NCBI GenBank assembly: GCA_011634665.1 | Contig: WAEK01000015.1 | Location: 1,275,236 to 1,339,235, forward strand | From: Mortierella sp. BCC40632 | Lineage: Eukaryota; Mortierellomycota; Mortierellomycetes; Mortierellales; Mortierellaceae | Length of the DNA: 64,000 bases | Reading direction: 5' to 3' | Shown: positions 61,719 through 64,000 of the stretch, in pieces | Position numbering within the stretch: position 1 is the stretch's first letter | Layout of the letters: every line of letters begins with the position of its first letter | Position numbers and translations under genes: made by a program | Notes under the pieces: generated by a model | Databases searched by the model: none | Seen by the model: the letters and a program-made list of their open reading frames with translations, nothing else | Told to the model about the DNA's origin: nothing

Positions 61719-61995
61719 TGTGTTTGTCCTTAAGATGGAATGATTGACCAGCGTCTCGTTAACCACAGGGGAGAAGAAAGAAAAGAACAGAGCAATTTCA
61801 AAGGGTCAAAGATGCCAGTGTGTCTTCCAACTCTTTCTGAAAGAACCTGATCTTGGGGTCCCCCTCCTGATGCTTTCAGTTCTTGAGCAATTGGTGGTAG
61901 AGTCACGTGCTCTAGATTTTTTTTGTGACGGATGGATTGAACATAAAAATTTTTCGTCCACGGAATCCTAGAAACCTCCTTTTACTCTATACATC
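61719..61995. promoter_or_regulatory. Divergent promoter of SANT/Myb and ribosomal protein uS17 genes
   Basis: 277 bp between two divergent ATGs. It contains CACGTG (61904-61909) and an A/T-rich block before the ribosomal gene start. CACGTG is a binding site for Cbf1-type bHLH factors in fungi; its use here is inferred. Confidence 0.4.
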
Positions 61996-63536
61996 ATGTC
62001 TGAGCAGGTGCGTCAGGAGCTCAAGTTCATCGGGCAGAATTTAGCCAGGGGAGCCAGGATCCATCTCGCCATCAGCACCCCATCAGCTATCAGGATCGAC
62101 TCGCATGATTCTCATCACTGGATCGATCCCATCATTTCATCATCATCATCGCCATCGCCATCATCATCGACCAGATCGGACATTTCTCTGAAATGAACCC
62201 ATGAGGCGCAATCCAGAGAGAATTATCTGCCAAATCCCAACCTGGAGCCTTTACTGCTACCGCTAGCATCCGCCTTTTTTTATTCCTCTCATCTTCCAAA
62301 ACCATCTACGCTAGTCATGGATCCATCTTTACATCAGTTTGGACATCATGCGAGATCGGGTCATTTGGGACACTCTTTGTGAAAAAAAAAAAAAAAAAAA
62401 GAGAGACGACATTTGAATCAGCATCCACAGGATCAACCGGTTTAACGCTCAGCACTCCTCTGATGTCAGCCTCTGGAGCCGATCCTGAGATTTGTCAGAA
62501 AAGTCAGACATCTTGATCTCTCTGCCGTCCCTCTGCACCGCCGAACGACGACAAAAGGCGTTCACAAAAAAAAAAAAAAAAAAATCAAAAACAAAACCAA
62601 GAGTCCGCGCTGTCCACTCGAAAGCTTTAAATTGGTGTTTGCATATCTGCTATGCGGTCTACCGTGCACCAGGTTCAGGCCTCAGTGGACAACTCGAGCT
62701 CTTGATTTTTTTTTTTTTTTTTTTTGTCAAGGGTTTTTGTGCGGAAGAGAGTTTTTTTGTCCGTTTCGAACACAAATCCAGGATCAGGCCTTCAAAGAAA
62801 CCATCACAGGGTGCTAGGCGTAGAACCAGGACCCCCTTTGGCCATCTCCAAAACGAAACAACTTGGACCAACCTCATTCAGGAATATCTAGCATCTTTTG
62901 GGGAGTGGCTCTGGCTTTTCTAACCTGAAATGAAAACCCATCATTTCTTCCCTTCTCTAGATCGAGAAAGCCTTCCAGAAGCAGCAGGGTATCTTCCAGA
63001 ACGCCAAGGTTACTGGCAAGAAGACCGCCAAGAACAACCGTTGGTACAAGGATGTCGGTCTTGGCTTCAAGACCCCCAAGGAGGCTATTGAGGGCAACTA
63101 CATCGACAAGAAGTGCCCCTTCACCGGCGATATTGCCATCCGTGGCCGTATCCTCACTGGTGAGATCATCTCCACCAAGATGAAGCGCACCGTCATTGTC
63201 CGTCGTGAGTACCTTCACTTCATCCCCAAGTACAACCGTTACGAGAAGCGCCACAAGGTAATGAGATAACCCCCAGCTCTTTCTCCTTTAGTTTGTATTC
63301 CAAAATGGATTTGACGTGGAGCATTTGTTTTTTCCTTTCCTAACGATCCCCCTTATAATTTCTTTTTGACCTTTTAGAACTTGGCTGCCCATCTCTCCCC
63401 TTGCTTCATTGGTGTCCAGCAGGGTGACTCCGTCACCGTCGGTCAGTGCCGCCCCTTGTCCAAGACCGTCCGCTTCAACGTCCTCAAGGTCCAGAAGAAG
63501 GTTGTCAAGGGCGCCAAGAACTTTGCCAAGTTCTAA
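61996..63536 (+). CDS. RPS11: 40S ribosomal protein S11 (uS17), three exons
   Basis: Join 61996-62007, 62961-63257 and 63378-63536, giving 155 residues (yeast S11 is 156). Exon 1 encodes only MSEQ. The 953-bp first intron (donor GTGCGT, acceptor CTCTAG) is phase 0 and joins to [16 protein letters not shown], the conserved eukaryotic S11 N-terminus. Further hallmarks are [19 protein letters not shown], the uS17 core [20 protein letters not shown] and the C-terminal [20 protein letters not shown]. uS17 binds 18S rRNA early in small-subunit assembly and lies at the lower body of the 40S subunit. Codons are strongly C-ending, as expected for a highly expressed gene. A poly(A) signal lies 188 bp downstream. 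Confidence 0.97.
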
Positions 63537-64000
63537 GCGCTTCGTGCTCTCGGTCTTATCTCTTCTCTCCTCCCAAACCCCTTCCCTCCTCCATTCCGCT
63601 GTCGCATATCCCCTCTCTTTTCTGCAGAAATGAAGAAGAAAAAAAAATTTGGTGAACTTGGTCGATTCTTTCTCTACCCCCTTTTCGACTTGTTCTCTTT
63701 GTTGTGTGCTAATCGCTGATCCCAATAAACAGAGAAACCAACATCGGGAGAGAGTCCTTTTTTCGCAAAGAACTCGTGCGTAACAGTGCATCCTATTCCA
63801 ATTTGTCTCGTCTGAATGTATATATATATATAAATGTTTATATATTTTTTTTCTTCTGGGCATTTGGGACGCGTCTTGGATACCATAGCAAATTGGTAGG
63901 TGGAGAGGGGGGAGGGGGGTAATCCAAAGAGCAAGCGTTGTTAGGAACATTTTGGTAGAGATGCCCTAGAGAAATGGACACAAAAGGAGAAGCGATTCGA
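63537..64000. other. 3' flank of uS17 to window end
   Basis: No gene seen. CT-rich just after the stop codon, then the AATAAA at 63724 and an AT repeat near 63820-63850. Confidence 0.5.
63724..63729 (+). terminator. Candidate poly(A) signal of uS17
   Basis: AATAAA, 188 bp after the stop codon, within a T/A-rich 3' flank. Confidence 0.45.

Noticed and set aside
62420..62560. Possible box C/D snoRNA in the uS17 intron (TGATGT and CTGA near 62460-62490)
   Set aside because: The boxes are too close together and not flanked by a terminal stem.
1..64000. CRISPR arrays, bacterial operons or ribosome binding sites
   Set aside because: None present. Introns, TATA boxes and poly(A) signals show eukaryotic nuclear DNA, and the tandem repeats are microsatellites and minisatellites without spacers.

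Overview
This window reads as nuclear DNA of a filamentous, early-diverging fungus. Genes carry one to ten or more short GT-AG introns of about 70-1000 bp. Intergenic DNA is packed with (CT)n/(GA)n microsatellites and A/T homopolymers. The protein set is fungal: a GH5 exo-beta-1,3-glucanase, an Opi1-family repressor, a DIP2/CPS1-like tandem adenylate-forming protein and an Ecl1-type zinc-finger protein. A Mortierella-like member of Mucoromycota is my inference from overall style; no marker in the window proves it. All exon joins were derived by hand from splice sites plus reading phase, and no transcript evidence was available.

Layout, left to right. 1-208 is the 3' end of an unidentified gene. 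2938-4221 encodes a Gln-rich protein with a Cys-rich tail, and 4460-5023 a GNAT acetyltransferase. 5599-7541 is CTP synthase, and 8216-10333 a membrane-anchored exo-beta-1,3-glucanase. 10718-12435 (minus) is a type II membrane methyltransferase-like protein. 13120-13266 is a short hairpin element, followed by a 2.1-kb degenerate pogo-like DNA transposon (13410-15499). 16210-23753 (minus) is a long DIP2/CPS1-like gene. From about 24 to 35.3 kb I see no gene, only microsatellites and a few unexplained protein-like fragments. 35558-36116 is a small Ecl1-type protein. 36.1-41.8 kb again appears gene-free. 41887-44244 (minus) and 45679-48393 (plus) are a divergent pair of single-pass membrane proteins with long poly-aspartate tracts; I could not match either to a family. 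49254-53232 (minus) is an Opi1-family regulator. 56196-60280 (minus) is an 11-exon gene that I read as an Integrator subunit 13 (Asunder) homologue. 60752-61718 (minus) is a small SANT/Myb protein, divergent from the 40S ribosomal protein uS17/S11 gene (61996-63536).

Functional links. CTP synthase and the Opi1-type repressor both bear on phospholipid synthesis (CTP for CDP-lipids; repression of inositol-responsive genes), but they lie 42 kb apart and no co-regulation is visible. The most unusual content is the Integrator-like gene in a fungus, the divergent poly-Asp pair, and the transposon and hairpin neighbourhood at 13-15.5 kb.
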